A DNA stretch of 64,000 nt from Treponema sp. (GTDB lineage: Bacteria > Spirochaetota > Spirochaetia > Treponematales > Treponemataceae). The notes below the pieces were generated by a model that saw only the letters and a list, made by a program, of their open reading frames with translations, was not told the DNA's origin and made no database searches. Positions within the stretch are counted from its first letter, which is position 1. Each line of letters starts with the position of its first letter. Below, piece by piece: positions 30,723 through 40,332 of this stretch. The stretch covers positions 1 to 64,000 of the forward strand of contig JAFUDX010000032.1 in NCBI GenBank assembly GCA_017464425.1, written 5' to 3'. A program made the position numbers and the translations under genes.

Positions 30723-32813
30723 TTATTTTCCGTTATGAATTTCTACAATTTTCTTGATTTTTCCAATAAGTTTTTCGTTCGCACTCAATTTTTCGACAGG
30801 TGCGCACATACGCCATGTCCAGTTGAATGGAGAAACCGTGCCAGGAATATTGATTCGCTCCGTTTTTGCGTCTTGGGCATAATATTTTGAATCCAAATAC
30901 AGCCAGTCCTGAAGCGGATTTATGAACCAAGCCCCGCTCGTCTTTGCGTATGTTTCAAGGAGCATCTGGGCGATTTTGGGGTCAAATGTTTTTGCAAACT
31001 CAACCGAACTTTCAAGAATCGGATTGGAATCGGCAGATTCACCTGGAATCTCCCCAAAGAAAATGCTTGCATGCAAATTTCGTGAATCATACGGACAGTG
31101 TTTCATTTCAGTTTCATATCGCTCTCGCAATGTTGAAGAATCATGCACGCTCGTCGTTGCAACGCTCAAACGCCTGTATGTACGAATATCCGTGTACGGC
31201 TGATGCACCTTGTTCCATTCTCTGCACCATCTAAACACTTTAAGCCCCAGAATATCAAATTCATCAAGAACCTTTTCCATGCAGGGAATAAAAACACCCA
31301 AATCTTCGCCACAGGCAACCATATCTGACTCTGATTTGAGTGCGGTAAAGATTTTTTCGGCTTGTTTTTGCCAGAGTTTTTCTTGTTTTTTGGAATTTTC
31401 AGCAAACAGACTGCTTAAAATTGATTTTTCTTCGTCTGAGAGCGAAGCCCATGAGCGAGAATCGGTATATTTCCAAAGCGGAACGAATTTATTTTTTGAA
31501 ATTGCAAGCAGCGTTCGATTTTTCCACCATGCAGCAAGTCGCCTGAAAATTTCAAACTGAATTGAAACATCAATATTATATTTGTCAAGGTTGATTTTTT
31601 TGATGTCGATTTCTGATTTTACAGAAGGCTTAAAAAGCCACAGTTCTTCCCGCCCGATTCGGTCACAGAGCGTGCCTAAAATCTCGCGGGTAGCTTCTGC
31701 ATCGCCAATCAAGCGGATAAAGTCTTCCGTAGGAATATGAGGCTCTGAAAGCCAGCGGATTCGTTCTTTTGAAAAACCCGCCTTTAAAAGCTCGCTTTCC
31801 GTAATGGCAGAAAACGGCTCGGTATGCCCCATTTCAGCGGTGAGTTCGCCTTCTGGAATCGACCACAGCCTGAAAAATCCAGGAATATGGTCGAGTCGGT
31901 ATGCCCCGAAAAATTTTGAAGCGATATTGATTCGCCGTCGCCACCATGCAAAATTGTTTTTTTCCTGACTTACAAAATCGTAGCACGGAAAGCCCCAGTT
32001 CTGCCCAGTCGGATTGTCGCCATCGGGTGGAGAACCTGCGCGCATTTTTTGATTGAACACATCTCCAAACGCCCAGACATCGCACGAGTCTTCGTTGAGC
32101 AAAATCGGAAGGTCGCCTTTTAAGATAATTCCCAAAGATTTTACATAATCAGCGGCAATCTTAAACTGTTTGAACGCGATGAACTGAACCCACGCATAAT
32201 AATACAAGTCCGCCTCAAGATTTTTATCCGTCCACATTTCCCAAATTTTATCTTTTGGCATGGTGCGGAATGTTTTTTCCCAGTTTTTCCATGAAGCCTG
32301 TAAAAACCGCTGTTTAAAATGCTTGTACACGCAATAATAGGGAAGCCAATCTTCATTTTCTTTGATAAAAGACAGAAGCCGTTCAAACATTTCGTCGAAT
32401 TTTTTAGGATGTGTCGTATGCGAAAGAACAGCGAACATCCGCCTGAGAAGATAATCCTTTGTGGTATTGACAAAATCGTAATCAAAACGCTCGTCTTTTT
32501 TGTGCTGAAGGAACAATTCGTAGGTTCGTCGGAAACTCGTATCTTTATCGTAACAGGCTTCAAAGTAGTCGATTTGCGTAAGATTTATATACATGGGATG
32601 CAGCGCAAAAGCTGAAAGAGAACTGTACGGAGAAGAGTGCGTACCCGTGTCCAAAACAGGCAGCAATTGAATCACAGAAAAACCAGCGTGCGCAGCAAAG
32701 TCTGCGAATTTTACCAGAGAAGAAAACTCACCAATAACGGGAGACTCTTCGGTTCGCAATGCAGAAAGAGGAACAGCAACACCAGTTAGATTTTTGATTT
32801 CTTTATGATTCAT
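30723..32813 (-). CDS. 4-alpha-glucanotransferase, long GH77 form
   Basis: The 696-residue protein is a second GH77 member, distinct from the 538-residue one at 11291. It has AYRLDHIPGFFRLWSIP (nucleophile Asp), ACGEDLGVFIP (acid/base Glu) and TTSVHDSSTLRERYE (third Asp). The longer size and the altered third region resemble the DPE2-like branch, although N-terminal starch-binding modules are absent. It probably acts on maltodextrin or heteroglycans in the cytoplasm. A start at 32822 is possible, but TATAAT (32821-32826) overlaps it and lies 7 nt from the ATG at 32813. Confidence 0.87.
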   Translation of the reverse strand: MNHKEIKNLTGVAVPLSALRTEESPVIGEFSSLVKFADFAAHAGFSVIQLLPVLDTGTHSSPYSSLSAFALHPMYINLTQIDYFEACYDKDTSFRRTYELFLQHKKDERFDYDFVNTTKDYLLRRMFAVLSHTTHPKKFDEMFERLLSFIKENEDWLPYYCVYKHFKQRFLQASWKNWEKTFRTMPKDKIWEMWTDKNLEADLYYYAWVQFIAFKQFKIAADYVKSLGIILKGDLPILLNEDSCDVWAFGDVFNQKMRAGSPPDGDNPTGQNWGFPCYDFVSQEKNNFAWWRRRINIASKFFGAYRLDHIPGFFRLWSIPEGELTAEMGHTEPFSAITESELLKAGFSKERIRWLSEPHIPTEDFIRLIGDAEATREILGTLCDRIGREELWLFKPSVKSEIDIKKINLDKYNIDVSIQFEIFRRLAAWWKNRTLLAISKNKFVPLWKYTDSRSWASLSDEEKSILSSLFAENSKKQEKLWQKQAEKIFTALKSESDMVACGEDLGVFIPCMEKVLDEFDILGLKVFRWCREWNKVHQPYTDIRTYRRLSVATTSVHDSSTLRERYETEMKHCPYDSRNLHASIFFGEIPGESADSNPILESSVEFAKTFDPKIAQMLLETYAKTSGAWFINPLQDWLYLDSKYYAQDAKTERINIPGTVSPFNWTWRMCAPVEKLSANEKLIGKIKKIVEIHNGK

Positions 32814-32879
32814 TACTTCCATTATATATCATACATTAAAAAAAGCAAAAATAATTTTTCTATACTATGAAAAATTCAT

Positions 32880-32907
32880 TTGACAAATCCTTAAAACAGT
32901 CTAAACT
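32880..32907 (+). promoter_or_regulatory. Promoter of first DctP gene (TTGACA-16-TAAACT)
   Basis: TTGACA 32880-32885, 16-nt spacer, TAAACT 32902-32907. It leaves a leader of about 25 nt with a GAGGTG ribosome site before the ATG at 32940. Confidence 0.55.
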
Positions 32908-32939
32908 TTAAGTATGAACTTTTAAAAATGAGGTGTATT

Positions 32940-33944
32940 ATGCTCAAAAAATCTTCAATTTTTATCGTTTTTGCAGTTCTCGCACTTGCTTCATGCAATA
33001 AAAAACCAGCCGCTTCCGCAGAAAAAGAAATTACGCTCGTCATGGCGGAAGTCAATCCCGCTGAAACGATTGCAGGTCAAATGGACCAAGCATTCAAACA
33101 AAAAGTAGAAGAACTTTCAGAAGGAAAAATCAAAATCGATCTCCAGTGTTCTGCCATTCTCGGCGACCTCGACACCTTAATGAACATGGTAAAAAATGGA
33201 GGCAGTTCCGTTCACCTACTCCGTCTCTCGCCCCAAAGTTTTGCATCTTTCGGGTGCCAAAAAACGCTCATGCTTTCCACGCCCTTTACATTCTCAAACA
33301 AAGAGCATTTCTGGAATTTTGCGAATTCAGAAACAGGCAAGCAGCTTCTTGATGAACCGCTTGAAGAAGGGCTTGGCATAAAAGGACTTTTTTATGGCGA
33401 AGAAGGATTCCGTCACTTTTTCTCAACCAAAAAGATTGAAACGGTCGAAGATTTTGAAGGTCTCAATGTTCGCGGAACAAATGATTCTGCCATGCAAGGA
33501 ATGTTAAAAGGTCTCAAAGCAAATTCTATTCCCGTAAACTATGCCGATTTGTACGGTGCACTCCAGACCGGCATTATCGATGCGGCAGAACAGCCAATCG
33601 CAAACTATCTGGCAAATCATTTTTATACAGTCGCGCCACACATGATTTTTGACGGTCATACGCTCGGAATCATGGAAACGGTCATCACGGAAGAATGCTG
33701 GAATTCTCTTACGGAAGGACAGCAGGCAATCCTTATCGAAGCGGGAGCCTATGCGTCGGAATTCTGCCGAAATCTTTCTCAGACAGAAGAAGACAAAGTA
33801 AAAGCCCAGCTTCTTGCAGAAGGCGCAACGCTTGTTGATGTCACCGATATAAAACCGTGGCAAAATGCCTGCGCCGAAGTAATCAAAGAAGGCTCTTCGG
33901 TCGATGCGGATTTGTACCAAAAGATTCTAAGCTACGCACACTAA
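32940..33944 (+). CDS. TRAP transporter solute-binding lipoprotein, DctP family (first)
   Basis: The 334-residue protein has a lipoprotein signal ending in LALASCNKK and a DctP fold: EVNPAETIAGQMDQAFKQKV, GDLDTLMNMVKNGGSSVHLL, EGLNVRGTND, and IIDAAEQPIANY, where the family Arg binds an organic acid. It is a complete receptor. No DctQ or DctM membrane gene is present in the next 3 kb; instead a second receptor and a GGDEF protein follow. GAGGTGTATT decides the ATG at 32940 over an upstream codon. Confidence 0.88.
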   Translation: MLKKSSIFIVFAVLALASCNKKPAASAEKEITLVMAEVNPAETIAGQMDQAFKQKVEELSEGKIKIDLQCSAILGDLDTLMNMVKNGGSSVHLLRLSPQSFASFGCQKTLMLSTPFTFSNKEHFWNFANSETGKQLLDEPLEEGLGIKGLFYGEEGFRHFFSTKKIETVEDFEGLNVRGTNDSAMQGMLKGLKANSIPVNYADLYGALQTGIIDAAEQPIANYLANHFYTVAPHMIFDGHTLGIMETVITEECWNSLTEGQQAILIEAGAYASEFCRNLSQTEEDKVKAQLLAEGATLVDVTDIKPWQNACAEVIKEGSSVDADLYQKILSYAH

Positions 33945-33978
33945 CTGACAAAAAAGCACTCAAAGTAACATATTTTCT

Positions 33979-34006
33979 TTGCATTTAACAAATGCCATGT
34001 TATAAT
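33979..34006 (+). promoter_or_regulatory. Promoter of second DctP gene (TTGCAT-16-TATAAT)
   Basis: TTGCAT 33979-33984, 16-nt spacer, TATAAT 34001-34006. The leader is about 22 nt and contains GGAGGAATAGGAGA. It shows the second receptor can be expressed, with the GGDEF gene, separately from the first. Confidence 0.6.
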
Positions 34007-34034
34007 AGAAAAATATTTACGGAGGAATAGGAGA

Positions 34035-35141
34035 ATGAGTGTAAAAATAAAATTCAGCTTCATTCTAATCACTTTCTGTGCTTTATTCTTGTCAGTCTCA
34101 TGCAATAAAAAAACACTTCAAAGCACCTCAAGCACAAATTCAGGCGATAGCGCAGAGTCAGCAAAAACAGCAGAAAACACGGTATCTACCACCCAATCAG
34201 CAGCAAAAGATGTGTTTACCATGCATGTCGGTCATGCACAAACAACCGAATCACCGCGCCATCGCTCGCTCATTCTTTTTAAAGAGCAGGTCGAAGCAAA
34301 AACAAACGGAAAGATTAAAGTCGAAATATTTCCAAATGGTGTCGTAGGCGATGAAACCGCCATGACCGTTTCTGTTTCTGAAGGCAAATTAGAGGCCGTT
34401 CGTGGCGGCGACTTGGAATTCGTTCCCAAATCAATGCTTCTTGGCCTTCCGATGATTGCTGACACACTCGCAGATGCCCGCAAATTATGCTACAGCACAT
34501 TCGTTCAAGATATGCTCAGCACCGCAGAAGCAAACAACATGATGGTTCTTGCCGTTGGCGATGACTCAGGATTCCGCCAGATTACAAACAGCGTTCATCC
34601 CATTACAAAGCCGGTCGATTTAAAAGGGCTTAAAATCCGTGCGCCGCAGATTGTCGCAACGGTAAACTTCATCAATGAGCTTGGGGCTTCGGCTACAGTC
34701 GTTCCCTTCACTGAATTATACGCGGCTCTTGCTGTGGGAAAGGTAGCTGGTCAGGAAAATCCTCTTGCGCTCATTGATTCGAGCAAATTCTACGAAGTCC
34801 AGTCATATTGCTCAATCATCAACTACCAGTTCTTCCCAGAACTCATGTATGTAAATCTTGACTGGTGGAATTCTTTGCCACAAGAATACCAAACAATTCT
34901 TCGTGATTGTGCAAAAGACATGATGGAAGAAAACGGCAGAATCACCGATGATGAAAACAATGCCTACATCAAGCACATTCAAGAAAACGGATGCCAAATC
35001 ATCACGCTCACAAAAGAACAACGAGCAGCTTTTTTACCATATGCGCAGCGTGTCTGGGAAAAATACATTGACGAAGGATATGCTACGAAGCAAGAACTTA
35101 CTGATATGCTTGCGATTGTTGGTAAAAGCGTAAAATGGTAA
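34035..35141 (+). CDS. TRAP transporter solute-binding lipoprotein, DctP family (second)
   Basis: The 368-residue protein has a lipoprotein box LFLSVSCNKK, a 40-residue Ser/Thr/Ala-rich linker, then a DctP domain with HVGHAQTTESPRHRSLILFK, DLKGLKIRAPQI and YAALAVGKVAGQENPLALI. It is only distantly similar to the first receptor. The gene ends 7 nt inside the GGDEF gene, so the two are translationally coupled; this suggests that the receptor signals to the diguanylate cyclase rather than feeding a transporter. Confidence 0.88.
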   Translation: MSVKIKFSFILITFCALFLSVSCNKKTLQSTSSTNSGDSAESAKTAENTVSTTQSAAKDVFTMHVGHAQTTESPRHRSLILFKEQVEAKTNGKIKVEIFPNGVVGDETAMTVSVSEGKLEAVRGGDLEFVPKSMLLGLPMIADTLADARKLCYSTFVQDMLSTAEANNMMVLAVGDDSGFRQITNSVHPITKPVDLKGLKIRAPQIVATVNFINELGASATVVPFTELYAALAVGKVAGQENPLALIDSSKFYEVQSYCSIINYQFFPELMYVNLDWWNSLPQEYQTILRDCAKDMMEENGRITDDENNAYIKHIQENGCQIITLTKEQRAAFLPYAQRVWEKYIDEGYATKQELTDMLAIVGKSVKW

Positions 35142-36790
35142 AAACAAAATCCATTCAGACCAAAATCATTACGGTCGTCGTGTTGTTTGCATTATTTATT
35201 GCGACAACACTCACCGCCGTATCCGTTGTTAGTATCAATATTCTCAACAAACGCGATTCAAATCAACTTCTTGAGCATTTAGGTCGTGAAAGTGCGTTCA
35301 GTATTGATACCATGCTCATTTCAACTGAACATTCCGTCAAAAATATCTACTATTATGCCTATGACCAGTTGGAATCGCTTTTTGGTCGCTTGTACAGCGT
35401 TTCTTTCCGCCAAGAGTATCTCGAAAAAGTGGGGCTTCTTGCGGCAAGCGAGGCAAAGGGCAATGATTATGTCCGCACATTTTATTACCGCCTTACCGAT
35501 ACAATCAAGGATAGGCCTCAGGGATTTCTTTTTCAGCGAGAAGGCTTAAATCCGTTTGAAGAAATTGAACTTACCGACATTTCCCTTTTTAACGCCGATG
35601 ACATTGAGCATGTTGGCTGGTATTACCTTCCTAAAAATGCCAAAAAAGACATATGGATTGGCCCGTACAACAATGAAAATCTTGGAATCCGCATGATTTC
35701 CTATGTAGAGCCAGTGTATGTGTACGGTCGGTTTGCGGGCGTTATCGGCATGGACATTGACATCAATGTGGTCTGTGACGAACTCGAAAAAATCACGATT
35801 TACAACACGGGTTCTGCCGTCATGTTCGATATTGAAGACAACATCTTGTACGATAAGGCACACGAAGACGGTCTTGGGCAAAAAGATTTTGGAGATGCGG
35901 AGCACGCGCTGCTTTCGGCAACGCACACGGCATTGGCAAGCGGGCATCCAGTAAAATACAAAAGCAAAACAGGCACAATGAAGATTTTTGCGACCAAACT
36001 CACCAACGGTATGACGCTCTGTGTTACGGCTCCTTTAAGCGAAATCAATGCGTCACGACGGAGCCTTTTAATCTTCTCAATCGGAATCAGTGTTTTGATT
36101 TCACTTGCCGCCTTTTTGTTCACCTATCTGATAATCCGAAGTTTCTTGCGTCCGCTCAACGAGCTTACGGCCGCATCAAAAAAGCTTTCAGACGGCAATT
36201 TTGATGTCACGATTTCATACACAAAAGATGACGAAATCGGTCAGCTTTCAAAAACATTTCTTACAATGAGCACTTCCCTCAAACGCTACTACGACCACTT
36301 CCATAATCTTGCGTACACGGATGCGATGACGGGACTAAACAACAAGGCTGCCTTTGAAACCACAAAAGAAGTTATCGAAAGCGAAGTCAAAATGAATCGG
36401 GCATCGTTTACCATCATCGTAATGGATGTAAACAATCTTAAAACAATCAACGATACCATTGGGCACGAAAAGGGCGATTTGCTTTTAAAACATGTCACAT
36501 CATGCATGAGAGAAACATTCGTCGGTTTTCCGTTGTATCGAATCGGTGGCGATGAATTCTGCACCATCATAAACGGCACGGCGGATCCGCACTACTTAAT
36601 CACAAAGTTGCAGGGAATCACGGCAAAGAAAAGCGAACAGGATTTTGAAATTTTCAACTGCTCATACCAGATTGCCGCAGGCGAAGCCTCATTCAATAAA
36701 TCGCAGGACAAAAGTTTTGACGATGTGTTTAACCGAGCGGACAAGGCAATGTATGAAAACAAAAAGTTCCTAAAATCAAAAACGCTTTAA
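35135..36790 (+). CDS. Membrane diguanylate cyclase with periplasmic sensor, HAMP and GGDEF domains
   Basis: The 551-residue protein has a first membrane segment (about 10-33), a periplasmic Cache-like domain (about 34-305; YYLPKNAKKDIWIGPYN and GRFAGVIGMDIDINVV), a second membrane segment (about 308-335), a HAMP region (RPLNELTAASKKLSDGNF) and a GGDEF domain with intact RIGGDEFCTII. It should make cyclic di-GMP in response to a periplasmic signal. Its coupling to two DctP receptors suggests that the signal is an organic acid presented by them. Confidence 0.9.
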   Translation: MVKTKSIQTKIITVVVLFALFIATTLTAVSVVSINILNKRDSNQLLEHLGRESAFSIDTMLISTEHSVKNIYYYAYDQLESLFGRLYSVSFRQEYLEKVGLLAASEAKGNDYVRTFYYRLTDTIKDRPQGFLFQREGLNPFEEIELTDISLFNADDIEHVGWYYLPKNAKKDIWIGPYNNENLGIRMISYVEPVYVYGRFAGVIGMDIDINVVCDELEKITIYNTGSAVMFDIEDNILYDKAHEDGLGQKDFGDAEHALLSATHTALASGHPVKYKSKTGTMKIFATKLTNGMTLCVTAPLSEINASRRSLLIFSIGISVLISLAAFLFTYLIIRSFLRPLNELTAASKKLSDGNFDVTISYTKDDEIGQLSKTFLTMSTSLKRYYDHFHNLAYTDAMTGLNNKAAFETTKEVIESEVKMNRASFTIIVMDVNNLKTINDTIGHEKGDLLLKHVTSCMRETFVGFPLYRIGGDEFCTIINGTADPHYLITKLQGITAKKSEQDFEIFNCSYQIAAGEASFNKSQDKSFDDVFNRADKAMYENKKFLKSKTL

Positions 36791-36808
36791 TCATCTCTGC
36801 TTTTCTGC

Positions 36809-36814
36809 TATACT
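36809..36814 (+). promoter_or_regulatory. -10 box of leaderless promoter, ruvA
   Basis: TATACT ends 6 nt before the ruvA ATG at 36821; TTTAAT at 36786-36791 could be a weak -35 with 17-nt spacing. Confidence 0.5.
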
Positions 36815-36820
36815 TTCTTC

Positions 36821-37462
36821 ATGTTCAATTCTCTCTCTGGCACAATCACGGGCAAATTTCCGCAAAAGCTTTTTCTCGAAACGAACGGCATTGAGTGGGA
36901 CATCATCGTTCCAGACACCACGCTTGACGACTTGCCTCATCTCGGCGAAAAGGCTCGTGTGTTCACATGGATGCAGCACACCGACAGTGCGATGAACCTC
37001 TTCGGCTTTGCTTCAAGTAAAGACCGCGATTTGTTTTTTGACTTGAACAAGGTTGACGGTGTTGGTCCAAAAAGCGCGATTAAAATCATGAGCAGTATCC
37101 AGCGCGACCAGCTCATTCAAAGCCTTGAAAGCGGAGATTTGGCGGCGTTGGAAAAGATTCCGGGGCTTGGCAAAAAGACGGCGCAGAAAATGCTCCTTGC
37201 GCTCAAAGGAAAGCTCACGCTCGATGAAGATGTGCCTGGTGTAAAGGTCGTGGTGAACCGAGGCGGCGAATATGCCGATGTGGTCTCCGCGCTCGCAAAC
37301 ATGGGCTACGACAAGCGCGATGTTGAAAGTTGCATCTCAAATCTCGTAGAAGAATTGAACAAAGAGCAGCCGCAAAACGGCGAAGTCGCCTTCAAAGACA
37401 AAACAAGAGATGCAAAAGAAGAGATTTTGTTTAGGCGGGCGATTGTGGCGTTGGCGCAGTAA
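36821..37462 (+). CDS. ruvA: Holliday junction branch migration protein RuvA
   Basis: The 213-residue protein is the junction-binding subunit. The N-terminal OB fold (about 1-65; MFNSLSGTITGKFPQKLFLE), two helix-hairpin-helix motifs (LNKVDGVGPKSAIKIM and LEKIPGLGKKTAQKMLLALK) and the C-terminal RuvB-contacting helices (about 150-213) are all present. ruvB follows after a palindromic element. Confidence 0.95.
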   Translation: MFNSLSGTITGKFPQKLFLETNGIEWDIIVPDTTLDDLPHLGEKARVFTWMQHTDSAMNLFGFASSKDRDLFFDLNKVDGVGPKSAIKIMSSIQRDQLIQSLESGDLAALEKIPGLGKKTAQKMLLALKGKLTLDEDVPGVKVVVNRGGEYADVVSALANMGYDKRDVESCISNLVEELNKEQPQNGEVAFKDKTRDAKEEILFRRAIVALAQ

Positions 37463-37478
37463 ATTGAAAACGGAGAAA

Positions 37479-37579
37479 ATGTCACACGGATTCGAAAAAT
37501 CTAACGATTTTTCTGTTTTATATTTGTGCTTACAGATTTTGCGTTAGCAAAATCGAATCCGTGTGGCAATAATGACATG
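37479..37579. repeat. Large inverted repeat between ruvA and ruvB
   Basis: The left arm TGTCACACGGATTCGA (about 37480-37495) pairs with TCGAATCCGTGTGGCA plus TGACA near 37553-37576; an inner pair AAAATC...GATTTT lies inside. The right end includes the sequence just before the ruvB ATG, so the ribosome site region of ruvB is repeat-derived. Confidence 0.65.
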
Positions 37580-38701
37580 GCTTACAATAACCAAAAAGAT
37601 GACGATTTAACGGATTTTTCTCAAATAGCCTCGCAGGCGGCGGGAAGCTTGAACATTGTGCGGGCGGATGCTTCCAATCTGAACATTGTTCGCGCTGATG
37701 TGCCGAGCGATGACGACAACGCTGACGGCTCGCTTCGCCCCAAGATGCTCGATGAGTTTTTGGGGCAAAAAGAGATAAAAGAAAATCTTTCGGTCTTTAT
37801 TCAGGCGGCGCGGGAACGGCGTGAACCGCTTGACCACCTTTTTTTAATCGGACCGCCGGGCTTGGGAAAAACCACGCTTGCCGAAATCACGGCGCATGAG
37901 CTGGGGGCGGATTTTAAAGTCACTTCCGCGCCCGCGCTCGACAAGCCAAAGGATTTGGCGGGCATTCTTTCAACGATTTCGCCCGGAACGGTGTTTTTTA
38001 TCGACGAGATTCACCGTTTAAAGCCCGCAATCGAAGAAATGCTCTACATCGCGATGGAAGATTTTGAGCTTGACTGGGTAATCGGTCAGGGCGCAGCGGC
38101 TCGCACGGTGCGAATCCCGATTCCAAAATTCACGCTCGTGGGTGCGACCACAAAGGCGGGCATGGTCTCAAAGCCGCTCCAAACGCGATTCGGAATCATT
38201 CAGCGGTTCAATTTTTACACGCACGAAGAACTTTCCTCAATTATAAAGCGAAGTGCGGCAATCTTGAACACAAAAATCGACGATGACGCCGCCCTTTTGA
38301 TGGCTCGGTCGAGCCGGGGCACTCCCCGCGTGGCAAACCGCGTTCTCCGCCGCATGAGGGATTTTGCTCAGTTCTACGGCAACGGGCGGATTACGCTTAA
38401 AATCACACAAGACGGTCTTAAAAAATTGCAGATTGATTCACTCGGCTTGGAGCATTACGACCGCGAGATTCTGCTTTCAATCATCAAGAATTTCGGCGGC
38501 GGACCTGTGGGCGCAGAAACGCTCGCAATCTCAATCGGCGAAGCACAGGACACGCTCGAAGACTACTACGAGCCGTACCTAATTCAGTGTGGCTTAATTC
38601 AGCGCACCCCGCGCGGAAGAATCGTCACGGCGAAAGCCTACGAGCATTTGGGGCTTGACTATAAGGTGAGCGCAAACAATCAGCCTTCTCTTTTTGAATA
38701 G
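37577..38701 (+). CDS. ruvB: Holliday junction ATPase RuvB
   Basis: The 374-residue AAA+ motor drives branch migration with RuvA. Walker [13 protein letters not shown] and Walker [12 protein letters not shown] are intact, followed by sensor I GATTKAGM and the winged helix ([13 protein letters not shown]). About 45 residues before the core are acidic and contain a duplicated [10 protein letters not shown] at 37577 is preferred; an earlier in-frame codon at 37526 lies in the repeat. Confidence 0.95.
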   Translation: MAYNNQKDDDLTDFSQIASQAAGSLNIVRADASNLNIVRADVPSDDDNADGSLRPKMLDEFLGQKEIKENLSVFIQAARERREPLDHLFLIGPPGLGKTTLAEITAHELGADFKVTSAPALDKPKDLAGILSTISPGTVFFIDEIHRLKPAIEEMLYIAMEDFELDWVIGQGAAARTVRIPIPKFTLVGATTKAGMVSKPLQTRFGIIQRFNFYTHEELSSIIKRSAAILNTKIDDDAALLMARSSRGTPRVANRVLRRMRDFAQFYGNGRITLKITQDGLKKLQIDSLGLEHYDREILLSIIKNFGGGPVGAETLAISIGEAQDTLEDYYEPYLIQCGLIQRTPRGRIVTAKAYEHLGLDYKVSANNQPSLFE

Positions 38702-38709
38702 GAATTTAC

Positions 38710-39765
38710 ATGAAACTTTCTGATTTTTACTTTGATTTACCCGAAGAACTCATCGCACAAAAACCGAGCGGAATCCGCGGACAGGACAGGCTTATGCTTT
38801 TAAAGCGCGAGACGGGCGAAGTCCAGCATTTAAAAATGGACGACCTTCCCGATTTGATTTCTTCCGACACGCTCATGGTCTTCAACAACTCGCGCGTTCG
38901 CCGAAGCCGCTGTTACGGAATCAAACTTTCCGAAGTCGAAGGTCAGGGCGGGCGCGAACAGGAATTTATGTTCCTCAATCAAATGACTCCCGAAGGAAAT
39001 TTATGGCACACGATGGTCAAGGGCGCAAAAAAAGTGAAAGCGGGGAATAAGTATCGTTTTAACGATAGTTCGATTGGCACGATTATTGAACATGAAAACG
39101 ACGCGGGGAGCGAATTCCGCACGATTCAGTTTGAAAACCGCCTCGATGACGACTGGTTTTCCCGAAACGGGCACATTCCGCTTCCGCCGTACATCCGCCG
39201 CGAAGACGATGACACGGACAGCGAGCGATACCAAACGATTTACGCCAAAGAAACGGGAAGCTCGGCTTGCCCCACTGCGGGCTTGCACTTTACCGAAGAG
39301 ATGTTTCGCCGCCTTGACGAAAAGGGCATTGAGCGCGTGGAAGTGACGCTCCATGTTGGGCTTGGCACATTCCTTCCCGTGCGCACCGAAAATATCGAAG
39401 AGCACAAAATGCACGAAGAAGTCTACACGATTCCGTTCGATGTGGCAGAAAAAATCAATCAGGCAAAAAAAGACGGTCGCCCGATTCTCGCCGTGGGAAC
39501 AACGAGCGTGCGCACCCTTGAAAGCGCGAGCGATGAAAACGGCTTCGTAAAAGGCGGGAGTAGCGCGACGCACATTTTCATGTATCCCGGCTACCGCTTC
39601 AAGTGCGTAAACAAAATGTTCACGAATTTCCACACCCCCGAAAGCACACTGATTATGCTCGTAAGCGCGTTCGCAGGCAGGGAGCACATTCTGAATGCCT
39701 ACCAGAAAGCCGTCGAAGAAAAGTATCACTTTTTCTCGTATGGTGACTGTATGCTGATACAATAA
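38710..39765 (+). CDS. queA: S-adenosylmethionine:tRNA ribosyltransferase-isomerase
   Basis: QueA makes epoxyqueuosine in tRNA anticodons. The 351-residue protein has FDLPEELIAQKP, MVFNNSRVRRSR, SSACPTAGLHFTEEM and GLGTFLPVR, and ends with the FTNFHTPESTLIMLVSAFAG motif. AGGAA precedes the ATG, 9 nt after ruvB, so ruvA/ruvB/queA are probably one unit, a common bacterial arrangement. Confidence 0.95.
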   Translation: MKLSDFYFDLPEELIAQKPSGIRGQDRLMLLKRETGEVQHLKMDDLPDLISSDTLMVFNNSRVRRSRCYGIKLSEVEGQGGREQEFMFLNQMTPEGNLWHTMVKGAKKVKAGNKYRFNDSSIGTIIEHENDAGSEFRTIQFENRLDDDWFSRNGHIPLPPYIRREDDDTDSERYQTIYAKETGSSACPTAGLHFTEEMFRRLDEKGIERVEVTLHVGLGTFLPVRTENIEEHKMHEEVYTIPFDVAEKINQAKKDGRPILAVGTTSVRTLESASDENGFVKGGSSATHIFMYPGYRFKCVNKMFTNFHTPESTLIMLVSAFAGREHILNAYQKAVEEKYHFFSYGDCMLIQ

Positions 39766-39777
39766 AAGAGAATCGCC

Positions 39778-40332
39778 ATGAAGAAAGTTCTTCCTGTTCT
39801 GTTCGTGATTTTCTCGCTTTTCTCACTCTCCGCTGATTCCGAGCTCACAAAAATAAAGCACAATCCGTGGGAACTCATCATCTACCGAAGCGAAAACAAG
39901 ACAGACTTCAATTACATTCGCTGTTTTGTGCGGATTGAGGATGAAAACGGGAACGATGTTTCAAAAACGAAGGTCAAAGCGACATATGAATGGGCGACAA
40001 TTCCGAATGTGGTGAACCATTACAAAAACAAACTCTACCTTGACGGCGGCATGGCGATGCACTTAAACCTTCGCCCCGGAAAATACCGTTTTTCCGTGTA
40101 CACGCCGCGCGAAAGCTATCAGGGCTTTGAACTCGCAAAAGGAATTGAAAATCAAAATCAGTGGGAATCGAATGTGTTTGAGTACGACACCGAAAATCCC
40201 ACGAAAGTCATATTCGTCACGCCCGTTGTAAACGACAACGGCTTCTACAAAGGCGAATGGTGGATTGACTTCAAAGCCCCGCGCTTCTTCAAATGGAGCG
40301 AGGGAAAAATCAGTAATTCAGACCAAAAGTAA
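39778..40332 (+). CDS. Secreted hypothetical protein
   Basis: The 184-residue protein has a signal sequence (MKKVLPVLFVIFSLFSLSAD) and a predicted beta-rich mature part with PWELIIYRSENKTD, LRPGKYRFSVYTPRESY and EWWIDFKAPRFF. It resembles a periplasmic or surface beta-sandwich with no function that I recognise. It follows queA by 12 nt. Its last 23 nt overlap the end of the convergent metalloprotease-like gene. Confidence 0.7.
   Translation: MKKVLPVLFVIFSLFSLSADSELTKIKHNPWELIIYRSENKTDFNYIRCFVRIEDENGNDVSKTKVKATYEWATIPNVVNHYKNKLYLDGGMAMHLNLRPGKYRFSVYTPRESYQGFELAKGIENQNQWESNVFEYDTENPTKVIFVTPVVNDNGFYKGEWWIDFKAPRFFKWSEGKISNSDQK

Noticed and set aside
39001..39762. 253-codon minus-strand frame opposite queA
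   Set aside because: Antisense to a strongly conserved gene, no start signals and no family motif.
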